From NCBI GenBank assembly GCA_023426145.1, contig JAFABG010000034.1:1-64000 (forward strand): a stretch of 64,000 bases of DNA, in the 5' to 3' direction. Of the stretch, positions 42,372-51,617 are shown one piece after another; the first letter of the stretch is position 1, and every line of letters begins with the position of its first letter. Under the pieces are notes generated by a model, which was not told the DNA's origin, made no database searches, and worked only from the letters and a program-made list of their open reading frames with translations. The stretch comes from Bacteroidota bacterium. GTDB taxonomy: Bacteria > Bacteroidota > Bacteroidia > Bacteroidales > Bacteroidaceae. Made by a program: the position numbers and the translations under genes.

Positions 42372-45300
42372 ATGTGGAAATCTATGACAATAACCGAACT
42401 TCAACAGCTATATGCCACGCATCCCAATACAGCCGCTATGGAACGACTATTGGGAGATGTTTCTCTTCGAACCATTTTTTGTGGAGGTTTATGTGCCTCA
42501 TCCGCTTCGCTTTTCTCTTCTGTTTTAGTAAAGCAAGACTTATGTCCGTTTGTGTTTGTATTGAGTGATCTTGAAGAGGCCGGATATTTTTATCACGACC
42601 TAACACAAGTGTTGGGAGGAGAGAAAGTTCTTTTTTTTCCTTCTTCTTTTCGTAGATCCGTAAAGTATGGCCAAAAAGATGCGGCTAACGAGATTCTACG
42701 TACAGAGGTACTAAGCCGTTTACAGAAAGGTGAAACGGGACTTTGTGTCGTGACTTATCCTGATGCTTTGGCCGAGAAAGTTGTTTCGCGTAAGGAGCTG
42801 AGCGACAAAACCTTGAAACTTCGTGTTGGAGAACGAGTGGATACTACATTTATTACCGATGTGTTGCATAATTATGGTTTTGAATATGTAGATTATGTTT
42901 ATGAACCTGGGCAGTATGCAGTTAGAGGAAGTATTATAGATGTTTTTTCTTTCGCGTCGGAGTATCCCTACCGAATTGACTTTTTTGGCGATGAAGTTGA
43001 AAGTATCCGTACTTTTGAAGTCGAATCGCAGTTATCCCGTGAGAAAAAGGAGGGTATCTCTATTGTTCCAGATTTAGCAGTAACTGGTGAAGTGACTACT
43101 TCTTTTCTTGATTTTATTCCGAAGGAGACTGTATTGGCTATGCGCGATTTTCTTTGGTTGCGTGAACGTATACAGACTGTACATGATGAGGCATTGACAC
43201 CACAGGCTATAGCGGTGCAGGAAGCAGAAGAAAATGGTGGAATCACCTTGGAAGGTAAATTGATCGATGGAGGTGAGTTCACATTACGCGCTCTTGATTT
43301 CCGCAGAATGGAGTTTGGAAACAAACCGACTGGTACACCAGATGCGAGCATCACGTTTGCTACTTCGATGCAACCCATTTTTCATAAGAATTTCGATTTA
43401 GTGGCTGACTCCTTTAAGGACTATTTAGAACAAGGATATTCTCTTTATATCTGTAGTGATAGTGTCAAGCAAACAGATCGTATTAAAGCTATTTTTGAGG
43501 ATCGTGGAGATAAGATAAAGTTCACTCCTGTAGAGCGTACCATTCACGAAGGTTTTGTCGATCGAACCTTACATCTTTGTGTTTTCACCGATCATCAGCT
43601 TTTTGATCGTTTTCATAAGTATAATCTGAAGAGCGATAAAGCGCGCTCAGGGAAGGTTGCTCTGTCTCTTAAAGAATTAAATCAGTTTACTCCTGGTGAT
43701 TATGTGGTTCACACAGATCATGGTGTAGGTCGTTTTTCGGGATTAGTACGTATTCCGAATGGTGAAACTTCGCAGGAAGTGTTGAAGATTGTTTTTCAGA
43801 ATGATGATGTGGTTTTTGTCTCCATTCATTCTTTGCATAAAGTCTCAAAATATAAAGGCAAAGATGGAGAGGCACCGCGATTAAATAAACTTGGAACTGG
43901 GGCTTGGGAGAAGCTAAAAGATAGGACAAAGGCGAAAATTAAAGATATTGCACGTGATCTTATTAAGCTATATTCTCAACGTCGCCAAGAAAAAGGATTT
44001 TCTTATAGTCCCGATAGCTTTTTGCAGCGTGAGTTGGAAGCTTCATTTATCTATGAAGATACCCCTGACCAGAGTAAAGCAACAGCAGATGTGAAGTCTG
44101 ATATGGAGAGTGATCGTCCGATGGACCGTTTAGTGTGTGGTGATGTAGGATTTGGAAAGACGGAAGTGGCTATCCGTGCTGCTTTTAAAGCTGTAGCCGA
44201 CAATAAACAAGTGGCGGTTCTCGTACCTACCACTGTTCTAGCCTATCAACATTTTCAAACGTTTCGTGAACGTTTGAAAGATTTGCCTTGTCGAGTGGAA
44301 TATTTAAGCCGAGCGCGTACGGCAGCTCAATCGAAAGCCGTGCTAAAAGCTCTAAAAGAGGGTGAAGCGAGTATTTTGATTGGTACACATCGGATATTGG
44401 GAAAGGATGTTCATTTTAAGGATTTAGGTTTGCTTATTATCGACGAAGAGCAGAAGTTTGGAGTTTCGGTGAAAGAAAAGCTTCGACAGTTGAAAGTGAA
44501 TGTGGATACATTAACTATGACTGCAACGCCTATTCCCCGCACACTGCAATTTTCGTTGATGGGGGCTCGTGACTTAAGTGTGATTTCGACTCCTCCTCCG
44601 AATCGTTATCCCATTCAAACAGAAGTTCATACCTTCAATGAGGAGGTCATCGCGGATGCTATTAATTTTGAAATGAGCCGTAACGGGCAAGTTTTCTTTG
44701 TCAACAATAGGATCGCTAATCTTCCGGAACTGAAAGCTATGATTGAGCGTCATATTCCCGATTGTCGTATTGCTATTGGACACGGGCAGATGGAACCAGC
44801 GCAGCTTGAGCAAATTATTTTTGATTTTGTCAATTATGACTATGATGTGCTTTTGGCCACAACGATAATTGAGAGTGGCATTGATATTCCGAATGCAAAT
44901 ACAATCATCATCAATCAAGCACAAAATTTTGGATTGAGTGACTTACATCAGATGCGTGGTCGAGTAGGGCGTAGTAATAAGAAAGCATTTTGTTACCTTT
45001 TAGCCCCTCCATTGAGTAGTTTGACTGCTGAAGGAAAAAGGCGACTACAAGCGATAGAAAACTTTAGCGATTTAGGTAGCGGTATTCATATCGCTATGCA
45101 AGATTTAGATATACGTGGTGCCGGCAACCTGCTTGGCGCTGAACAAAGTGGTTTTATTGCCGATTTGGGTTATGAAACCTATCAAAAGATACTTGCTGAG
45201 GCTGTTCATGAACTTAAAAATGATGAGTTTGCAGAATTGTATGCTGAAGAGATTAAGGGAGAAGGGCAAATCAGTGGAGAAGAATTTGTAGACGAATGTC

Positions 45301-45767
45301 AGATAGAAAGTGATCTTGAACTCTTGTTGCCAGCTACTTATGTAACGGGAAGTAGTGAACGCATGTTACTTTATCGCGAACTCGACGGACTAACGTTAGA
45401 TAAAGATGTAGATGCTTTCCGAGTTCGTTTGGAAGACCGTTTCGGTCCGGTTCCCCCTGAGACACAAGAATTGCTACGTATTGTTCCACTTCGCCGCTTG
45501 GCAGCACGTTTGGGAGTTGAAAAAGTATTCTTGAAAGGTGGGCGAATGTCTCTCTTTTTCGTTTCTAATTCCGAGAGCCCATTCTATCAAAGTCAGGCAT
45601 TTGGTAAGATGATAGATTATATGATGAAATACACTCGTCGCTGTGACTTACGTGATCAAAACGGAAGGCGAAGTATGTTGATTAAGGACGTCACTAATGT
45701 GGAAACAGCGGTGAGTGTGTTGCAAGAGATTGTAGCGTTGCCGGTAAAAGAGCTGGATGAACATTAA
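42372..45767 (+). CDS. mfd: Transcription-repair coupling factor Mfd
   Basis: A 1131-residue ATPase that removes stalled RNA polymerase and recruits UvrA. The N-terminal part is UvrB-like, the RNA-polymerase-interacting domain follows (HTDHGVGRFSGLVRI), then a RecG-like helicase core with Walker A GDVGFGKTEVAIRAAF and Walker B IIDEEQKFGV, motif TATPIPRTLQ and QMRGRVGRSNKKAF, and the C-terminal TRCF domain. A second ATG at 42384 is a possible start. A bidirectional terminator separates it from ygiQ. Confidence 0.96.
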   Translation: MWKSMTITELQQLYATHPNTAAMERLLGDVSLRTIFCGGLCASSASLFSSVLVKQDLCPFVFVLSDLEEAGYFYHDLTQVLGGEKVLFFPSSFRRSVKYGQKDAANEILRTEVLSRLQKGETGLCVVTYPDALAEKVVSRKELSDKTLKLRVGERVDTTFITDVLHNYGFEYVDYVYEPGQYAVRGSIIDVFSFASEYPYRIDFFGDEVESIRTFEVESQLSREKKEGISIVPDLAVTGEVTTSFLDFIPKETVLAMRDFLWLRERIQTVHDEALTPQAIAVQEAEENGGITLEGKLIDGGEFTLRALDFRRMEFGNKPTGTPDASITFATSMQPIFHKNFDLVADSFKDYLEQGYSLYICSDSVKQTDRIKAIFEDRGDKIKFTPVERTIHEGFVDRTLHLCVFTDHQLFDRFHKYNLKSDKARSGKVALSLKELNQFTPGDYVVHTDHGVGRFSGLVRIPNGETSQEVLKIVFQNDDVVFVSIHSLHKVSKYKGKDGEAPRLNKLGTGAWEKLKDRTKAKIKDIARDLIKLYSQRRQEKGFSYSPDSFLQRELEASFIYEDTPDQSKATADVKSDMESDRPMDRLVCGDVGFGKTEVAIRAAFKAVADNKQVAVLVPTTVLAYQHFQTFRERLKDLPCRVEYLSRARTAAQSKAVLKALKEGEASILIGTHRILGKDVHFKDLGLLIIDEEQKFGVSVKEKLRQLKVNVDTLTMTATPIPRTLQFSLMGARDLSVISTPPPNRYPIQTEVHTFNEEVIADAINFEMSRNGQVFFVNNRIANLPELKAMIERHIPDCRIAIGHGQMEPAQLEQIIFDFVNYDYDVLLATTIIESGIDIPNANTIIINQAQNFGLSDLHQMRGRVGRSNKKAFCYLLAPPLSSLTAEGKRRLQAIENFSDLGSGIHIAMQDLDIRGAGNLLGAEQSGFIADLGYETYQKILAEAVHELKNDEFAELYAEEIKGEGQISGEEFVDECQIESDLELLLPATYVTGSSERMLLYRELDGLTLDKDVDAFRVRLEDRFGPVPPETQELLRIVPLRRLAARLGVEKVFLKGGRMSLFFVSNSESPFYQSQAFGKMIDYMMKYTRRCDLRDQNGRRSMLIKDVTNVETAVSVLQEIVALPVKELDEH

Positions 45768-45858
45768 TTGATAGATAGTGACAGATTATCAACATAAATA
45801 AGGAAGTATAGTCTTTCCTTGCCAAGAATGAATATTGTCTTTTAGAGATGTAAAATAG

Positions 45859-45903
45859 AAGAAAAACAAATAGGAGCCTTAAAAGCTCCTATTTGTTTTT
45901 CTT
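45859..45903. terminator. Bidirectional terminator overlapping the 3' end of ygiQ
   Basis: A 19-base perfect stem, 45859-45877 with 45885-45903, with a 7-base loop, separates mfd and ygiQ. The ygiQ stop codon at 45889-45891 lies inside the 3' arm, so the last codons of ygiQ double as part of the terminator. Confidence 0.88.
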
Positions 45904-47751
45904 TCCATATAATTTATCTATCAGGTCCTGTCGACCGATACGCCTTAATTCATTCAGAATATTCTTTCGTTCTTCCGGTTTATACCAAAAGAAGAATTGT
46001 CGTTGTGCTAATTTCTCTCGTTGGGTTTTGGCACTGAATACGGGCTCTAAAGTATAAGGATGGTATCCTGTATACCAAGCTTCAGTCGCTACGGTCATTG
46101 GAGTAGGAGTGAAGTCCTGTACTTGCTCCAAATGAAAGTCTAATCTTTTTGTAATAACAGCCAACTCCGCCATATCTTCTTCGTTGCAGCCGGGATGAGA
46201 AGAGATAAAGTACGGTATAAGTTGTTGACGTAAATTCTCTTCGTGATTGATTCGGTCGAATATTTTTTTGAAAGTTTCAAACTGATTGAAAGACGGTTTG
46301 CGCATGATGGATAATACCCGATCACTTGTGTGTTCGGGAGCTACCTTCAATCGTCCACTTACATGGTTGACGATTAATTCACGAGTATATTCCGCTGTAC
46401 TACTGTTAGTTGCAGCATCTTTACTCTGGTGAAGTAATAAGTCGTAACGTACCCCGCTACCGATGAACGATTTTTTTATACCGGGGATTGCGTCTACTGC
46501 TTTGTAAATATCAAGTAGGGGGCGATGATTTGAATTCAGATTCGGGCAAACCTTAGGGTGAATACACGACGGGCGTTTACACTTTTTGCATATCTCTTCA
46601 TCTTTTCCCTTCATCTGATACATATTGGCTGAAGGTCCACCAAGGTCACTTAAATAGCCTTTAAAGTCTGGCAATTGTATAATCTCTTTTACTTCATTTA
46701 GAATAGATTCTTTGCTTCGACTGACGATAAATTTGCCTTGATGAGCCGAAATGGTGCAGAATGCACAACCCCCAAAGCATCCTCGATGGATGTTGACCGA
46801 AAATTTAATCATGTCGTATGCCGGAATTCTTTTCCCTTTATATTTGGGATGCGGAAGTCGGGTATAGCTCAAATCGTATGAACGATCAAGCTCCTCTTGG
46901 CTCATTGGAGGGTAGGGTGGATTGACAACTACTATTTTATTCTCTACAACTTGTGTGATGCGAGCTGCCGAATATTTGTTTGACTCTTCTTCAATGTGCC
47001 TGAAATTGCTTGCTTGTTTCTTTTTATCTGATAAACATTCTTCATGCGAATATAGCTGGATGTCCGCAGGATCAGAAGTCCACTCTTTAGAGCGACAGAG
47101 ATAAGCCGTTTGAGGGATGGTACCAATTATTTTTTTGAGTTCAGTACTCGTTAATGAAGCATTTTCCGTGGTAAGTAATGCCTTCATTTTCTGTGTCAAC
47201 TCAATTATAGGTTTTTCTCCCATACCGTAAATAAGCAAATCTGCACCACTATCGCATAGAATACTTTTTTGAATTTTATCTTGCCAGTAGTCATAATGAC
47301 TTAGGCGTCGCATGCTTGCTTCTATACTTCCTAAAATGACAGGAACATCCGGATAGAGCTTTTTTAGAGCTTGACTGTATACGATGGATGGATATTCCGG
47401 ACGCATATCCGGTCGACCATCAGGTGTATAGGCATCTTCACTGCGAAGGCGCTTATTAGCAGTATATTTATTGACCATTGAGTCCATGCTTCCAGCAGAA
47501 ATGCCGAAGAATAACCGAGGACGTCCCAACTTTTTAAAGTCACGTAGATCATCACGCCAATTGGGTTGAGGGATAATAGCAACTTTCAGGCCCTCTGCTT
47601 CGAGGATGCGACCGATGACAGCAGCTCCAAAGGAGGGATGGTCAACGTATGCATCGCCGCTGAAGAGAATCACATCTAATTCATTCCATCCGCGGAGTTC
47701 TACTTCTTTCTTAGTGGTGGGTAACCAATCGGTTAGTCGAAATTCTTTCAT
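45889..47751 (-). CDS. YgiQ family radical SAM protein
   Basis: About 620 residues. It contains the CxxxCxxC motif, CFGGCAFC, followed by TISAHQGKFIVSRS, and a B12-binding-like N-terminal Rossmann region, the usual layout of YgiQ proteins, whose substrate is not established. I choose the ATG at 47751 because a strong terminator of the upstream operon (47775-47812) would otherwise lie inside the gene. The last codons overlap the downstream terminator. Confidence 0.88.
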   Translation of the reverse strand: MKEFRLTDWLPTTKKEVELRGWNELDVILFSGDAYVDHPSFGAAVIGRILEAEGLKVAIIPQPNWRDDLRDFKKLGRPRLFFGISAGSMDSMVNKYTANKRLRSEDAYTPDGRPDMRPEYPSIVYSQALKKLYPDVPVILGSIEASMRRLSHYDYWQDKIQKSILCDSGADLLIYGMGEKPIIELTQKMKALLTTENASLTSTELKKIIGTIPQTAYLCRSKEWTSDPADIQLYSHEECLSDKKKQASNFRHIEEESNKYSAARITQVVENKIVVVNPPYPPMSQEELDRSYDLSYTRLPHPKYKGKRIPAYDMIKFSVNIHRGCFGGCAFCTISAHQGKFIVSRSKESILNEVKEIIQLPDFKGYLSDLGGPSANMYQMKGKDEEICKKCKRPSCIHPKVCPNLNSNHRPLLDIYKAVDAIPGIKKSFIGSGVRYDLLLHQSKDAATNSSTAEYTRELIVNHVSGRLKVAPEHTSDRVLSIMRKPSFNQFETFKKIFDRINHEENLRQQLIPYFISSHPGCNEEDMAELAVITKRLDFHLEQVQDFTPTPMTVATEAWYTGYHPYTLEPVFSAKTQREKLAQRQFFFWYKPEERKNILNELRRIGRQDLIDKLYGKKNK

Positions 47752-47774
47752 GCTGCAAAGATACGGATAATAAA

Positions 47775-47812
47775 AAACATCCCAATGATTTTTTAAAATC
47801 ATTGGGATGTTT
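47775..47812 (-). terminator. Terminator of the TusA-like operon
   Basis: A palindrome of 18-base arms, 47775-47792 with 47795-47812, the centre being TT, followed on the minus strand by a T-rich tail. It ends the operon at 47847-48400 and fixes the start of ygiQ downstream of it. Confidence 0.85.
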
Positions 47813-47846
47813 AATATCAATCGTTGGGAAGTTTTTTTTGAAGACT

Positions 47847-48083
47847 CTACATCTTTTTTTTAATCTTCTCATTGATTGTGAACTGAATTGTCATATATTC
47901 TCCATCATAGATTTCGCGAAAACCTACGCCTAGCTCTGAAAGATACTCCTTTAAATCTTGGAACGCTTCAACATGATCCATTATAATTTCGAGTGTTTCT
48001 CCTTTAGGCGTTTCATATATTCCCTTGATTGCAGGAATCAATGGGCTATAGGTAGTCGTTCCGCAGGTATCTATCGTTATCAT
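47847..48083 (-). CDS. Small TusA-like protein (putative)
   Basis: A 78-residue protein beginning MITIDTCGTTTYSPLI. The early Cys followed by a Pro-containing helix, and the later repeats of beta and alpha pattern, suggest a SirA/TusA-like sulfur-carrier fold, but the canonical CPxP motif is absent, so the call is tentative. Its ATG shares one base with the stop of the upstream gene (TAATG), so the two are coupled. TATCTTTG (48440 to 48433) is the -7 element of the pair. Confidence 0.45.
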   Translation of the reverse strand: MITIDTCGTTTYSPLIPAIKGIYETPKGETLEIIMDHVEAFQDLKEYLSELGVGFREIYDGEYMTIQFTINEKIKKKM

Positions 48084-48400
48084 TATTCTTCCTCCTCTTC
48101 CGAATCTTGGGAAGCAAGCCAAGTAAGATAGAGTTTAATGAGCTGTTGCAGACCGAATGCTTTCATGTTATTGTGATAAATTACATCAATGCAAAGGTCT
48201 AGCAAGTCTTTACTATCTTCTTCCTGACTAGCTATTAAAGAACGGACATTAAGTTTAAGCTTATCCAATACCTCTTCGTCGACAATGCCTGTACTATCAA
48301 TGAGGTGGCGGAATAAAGCATATTTTTCTATTGTTTGGAGATTTTCGGCAGAAACTTCTATGCCACGTGTGCCGGTGGGATTTGCTTGTATATTATACAT
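48083..48400 (-). CDS. Small conserved-looking protein of unknown function
   Basis: A 105-residue soluble, mainly helical protein ending in a run of Asp and Glu (SQDSEEEEE). I do not recognise the family. It precedes the TusA-like gene by a one-base overlap, under a single promoter at about 48433-48440, and together they end at a terminator, so they form a two-gene unit. Confidence 0.55.
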   Translation of the reverse strand: MYNIQANPTGTRGIEVSAENLQTIEKYALFRHLIDSTGIVDEEVLDKLKLNVRSLIASQEEDSKDLLDLCIDVIYHNNMKAFGLQQLIKLYLTWLASQDSEEEEE

Positions 48401-48568
48401 CGTTTTTTAGTTTTAAGGGTTATTACTAGGAGCAAAGATAGAATTTAAAATGAAAAACGAATAAGAAAAAAGGAATATTTTTTGTTTGCTCAGAAAGTCA
48501 TATAGAGATTCACTACTTATTCAGTAGTTCGATCATAGTGAATCTCTTTATGGCTTTTCTTGGTGTGT

Positions 48569-51484
48569 TTATTTCTGTGTAAAGAACCCTAATATACTAG
48601 CCATGATATTGGCTCGATCGGTTTCCGATTGGATACTTTCAAACGGGAAGCCGAGTACGAAAGTGCGATAATCTACTCCCTTGTAGGCAATGCCCGCAGG
48701 TAGATTTCCATTTGTATAGGTAAATACGGGAAATGCGGGAGCCACAGGCGTTATACAATCTGGTGCAGTAACGGCATAACTCTCTTCATTGGGCAAGCGG
48801 GGGATAGTGATGCTACGTCCTAATCCATTGATTTGCCCAGACGATTTGTCAGTGAGGCTCTTAGCATAGCTATATTTTAAGATGTTTGCTGTGAATTCAC
48901 GGTTCCCTTGTGTTTCGTTCATATCACTTCCTACGTAGGCTCCACTAATTAACAAATGACCTCCTGATTGACAATAGCTTGTAATCAATCGTTGCATGGC
49001 GGAAGAGAATGTTTTATAATAGAATCCAGCAGAAGGATCTTCTTTTTCGAGTCCTAAAATATAATCTATAATCGCATAATTTTCTAGCGTGACAATTCCA
49101 TTTTCAACGGCCTCATCGCTGCAGGATACGAAGCTGTATTTTCCAGCAGCTTGAATGGCTTTCCCATGAATGAAGGGGTAATCGAAAGTGTTTCCTGCTA
49201 TCTCTATGCCTTCAAGCTCTTTACCACTGTCGCCCAAACTTCCATCTCCTTCCTTTCCAGCTAGCTTACGTTGAAACTCTTTTTGTGTGCCGCAAAATGA
49301 ACTGTTCGATAGATATGGAACGCCTAGGTCTTGATTCAAATCGAAACCGGCTTTGTCGGCTGTGTTAACAACAGCTGGTCCGCTAAGTCTATCGAATCCA
49401 TTGATGATCAGTATTCTTTCACGCTCATGCTTGGCTTTGTAGGCCGAAAGTATCTCAGAAGGGAAACTTTCTCCTCCTCGGTTCACTGCTGTTATTTTAT
49501 ATGAATAGACCAAACCGGGTTCTATTTTAGTCGTGAAATAGGGCTTGTTGACTAACTTTCCATTATCGAATCCTCCATGTCCGATACGAGTATAAACGAT
49601 ATAGTCTCGTGGGCGAGCGCTTGGTTCTGTTGGGTCTTCTTCGCCTTGCCAAGTGAGATCTAATGTATTCTTCTTTTTACCGAAGTGAATTGCAAAGTTG
49701 CTCACTGGGAGAGGTTGAACTACATAGTCTTTGCCGTGCTGTGAATTTATGAATTGCAGCATGCCTTTATAAATAGCTCGTCCCACAGTGAATTTGAAAT
49801 TTGGATTATGCCCTAGTTGCATGTCAGCAAAGTTTTGGTGAGAAAGCAATTCAATAATTGTTGAAGGCGTGGCCGGAAGTCGTGTTTCGCTGTAATTGCG
49901 ATTCCACATGCTACGTCGAGTCCAAGACAAATTATATTGAGCGTGAATATCTTTCTGTATCTGAGTTAAAAGAAGATCGGACAGGTCGCGAGAAGCATAT
50001 CGGTCGATTCCTGAATTTAATTTTCCATCATTGAAGTTGGTAGTATAAATGCCTAGTGAACCTATAATTTCATCTTCTTTACTGCATCCTGCATCACTAT
50101 GGAGAGCCATTGTCATTTCTAAAGGTACTCCTAATCCTGATTGTTTTGGATTATATACTGATCCTCCCGAAAGATAGTTGATTGTATTAGAACGTGCATT
50201 GATATCGTCAATATAATCATTTTCTCCTTTCCGTCCGGCATAAACATCATAGGGCATGCCGCTCCATTGCGATGAATATCGTGTGCCTTCCAAATAGCGA
50301 GGAAGCCCACTTGTTTTCCCTCCACGAGTGATGTTACCCATTCCACCACCAAAGCGTACCGCATCAGCACAAACGACACCATGTTCGCTACTTTCATTGC
50401 TGAGGACAACCATACCATAATCATTGTTGCCTTTATCAAATTCAAATGTACCTAGATATACCCATGTGCCTCCACCTATTTTCTGGTTTACCATAAATTC
50501 GGTGACGCCTCCATTATGAAAAACTAAATATTTAGCATCACTAACACTATTGGGCAAAGTTTGATAGGCAACATAGACTGCATATTTACCTGCTTTGGGT
50601 AGTGTTGGTACCCATTCGGCAAAAGCTTGATCTTTATTCTTCTTTTTCTTCTTTTCAGCTTGAATGTAACGATAGGTCCCTTCTGTGAAGGGATTCTCAC
50701 CATCTTTGTATAGTTTCCTTTTCTGTGCAAACCCTTTTCCTGAAGCTGTAGACCATTGCTCTTTTTTACTACCAACTTCCAGATATAACGAGCTATTCGA
50801 GGTATCATTATCCACTATAACCTCATTCTTTTGAGTGTCTCTTTCGCGAGGGGTGAATACGATAGCTCCCGCATTTTCAAGCATAGGTATGACGTATGGG
50901 AGTATAAAAGATTGCGTGAACAAATCTTCTGTGGTGCAGAATAAGCGTGGTCGTTGCCATTCCCAGTCATTTTTATCGTTTTTATAATAACTGCCGTGGC
51001 TTTGCCAGAGTGCAACATGACGATTTTGTAGCCCATGAGAAATTTCGTTGGGACGAGAAATGTTTTTCACCCATGGATCACCCTTATAGTCTAGGTTTAC
51101 TTCCATGCGCTCTTTATCTTTTTTCTTCCCCCTATAGAAATTGGGAATCAATTCTTCAATTGGTTTCCCATCAGCGTAGATCGTGATCTGAAAATAGTTT
51201 ACGGGACCTGGAAGAAGCTCTTTCATTTGATTATAGATAGTTTCGACTGTCTGAGGAAGGAAGGGTTGATAGGCAAAACTTTCGGAGGCATAGATATTAA
51301 TGGTTCTATGCTGATAATCAATATCAAAACTATTTAGTTTAGGAATGCTGATTTTGGCTGTTGCGGTGTACTGGGCAAAGTATTGTGTTAACCGCTCTTT
51401 GATATTTCTTTCGATATCCTGAGCAAAAAGGAAGTTGGTACCTATAGTTAGGCATAAAAAGAATATAAGTATTTTTTTCATCAT
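48569..51484 (-). CDS. Exported Amidase_3-like protein with inserted golvesin/Xly domain
   Basis: A 971-residue exported protein. The signal peptide is MMKKILIFFLCLTIGTNFLF. An amidase-like fold begins at about residue 125 (HVALWQSHGSYY), continues through a golvesin/Xly carbohydrate-binding-like insertion (about 220-375) and resumes with LHSDAGCSKEDE and the Glu in STIIELLSHQN. A fibronectin type III segment (about 620-690) and a C-terminal region with ISGAYVGSDM follow. It is often labelled xanthan lyase in Bacteroides, but the visible motifs point to N-acetylmuramoyl-L-alanine amidase chemistry. Confidence 0.75.
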   Translation of the reverse strand: MMKKILIFFLCLTIGTNFLFAQDIERNIKERLTQYFAQYTATAKISIPKLNSFDIDYQHRTINIYASESFAYQPFLPQTVETIYNQMKELLPGPVNYFQITIYADGKPIEELIPNFYRGKKKDKERMEVNLDYKGDPWVKNISRPNEISHGLQNRHVALWQSHGSYYKNDKNDWEWQRPRLFCTTEDLFTQSFILPYVIPMLENAGAIVFTPRERDTQKNEVIVDNDTSNSSLYLEVGSKKEQWSTASGKGFAQKRKLYKDGENPFTEGTYRYIQAEKKKKKNKDQAFAEWVPTLPKAGKYAVYVAYQTLPNSVSDAKYLVFHNGGVTEFMVNQKIGGGTWVYLGTFEFDKGNNDYGMVVLSNESSEHGVVCADAVRFGGGMGNITRGGKTSGLPRYLEGTRYSSQWSGMPYDVYAGRKGENDYIDDINARSNTINYLSGGSVYNPKQSGLGVPLEMTMALHSDAGCSKEDEIIGSLGIYTTNFNDGKLNSGIDRYASRDLSDLLLTQIQKDIHAQYNLSWTRRSMWNRNYSETRLPATPSTIIELLSHQNFADMQLGHNPNFKFTVGRAIYKGMLQFINSQHGKDYVVQPLPVSNFAIHFGKKKNTLDLTWQGEEDPTEPSARPRDYIVYTRIGHGGFDNGKLVNKPYFTTKIEPGLVYSYKITAVNRGGESFPSEILSAYKAKHERERILIINGFDRLSGPAVVNTADKAGFDLNQDLGVPYLSNSSFCGTQKEFQRKLAGKEGDGSLGDSGKELEGIEIAGNTFDYPFIHGKAIQAAGKYSFVSCSDEAVENGIVTLENYAIIDYILGLEKEDPSAGFYYKTFSSAMQRLITSYCQSGGHLLISGAYVGSDMNETQGNREFTANILKYSYAKSLTDKSSGQINGLGRSITIPRLPNEESYAVTAPDCITPVAPAFPVFTYTNGNLPAGIAYKGVDYRTFVLGFPFESIQSETDRANIMASILGFFTQK

Positions 51485-51540
51485 TCTGCGTTTATTTATA
51501 CTGCTCTATGCGGCAGTAAAGAGGAGCTGCAAAAATAAAC

Positions 51541-51576
51541 AAAAAAAGAGTGGGAAGTATCTAACAACCCACTCTT
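51541..51576 (-). terminator. Terminator of the NagB/PIG-L gene
   Basis: AAGAGTGGG at 51546-51554 and CCCACTCTT at 51568-51576 form a 9-base stem. On the minus strand the hairpin is followed by a run of Ts from the plus-strand A-run at 51541-51547. Confidence 0.8.
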
Positions 51577-51617
51577 CTTTTCTTGTTTTATATTCTATTA
51601 AATAAGAACTTTTATTC

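Noticed and set aside
48569..51484. Xanthan lyase.
   Set aside because: The catalytic motifs resemble the zinc amidase fold, and only the inserted domain recalls xanthan lyase.
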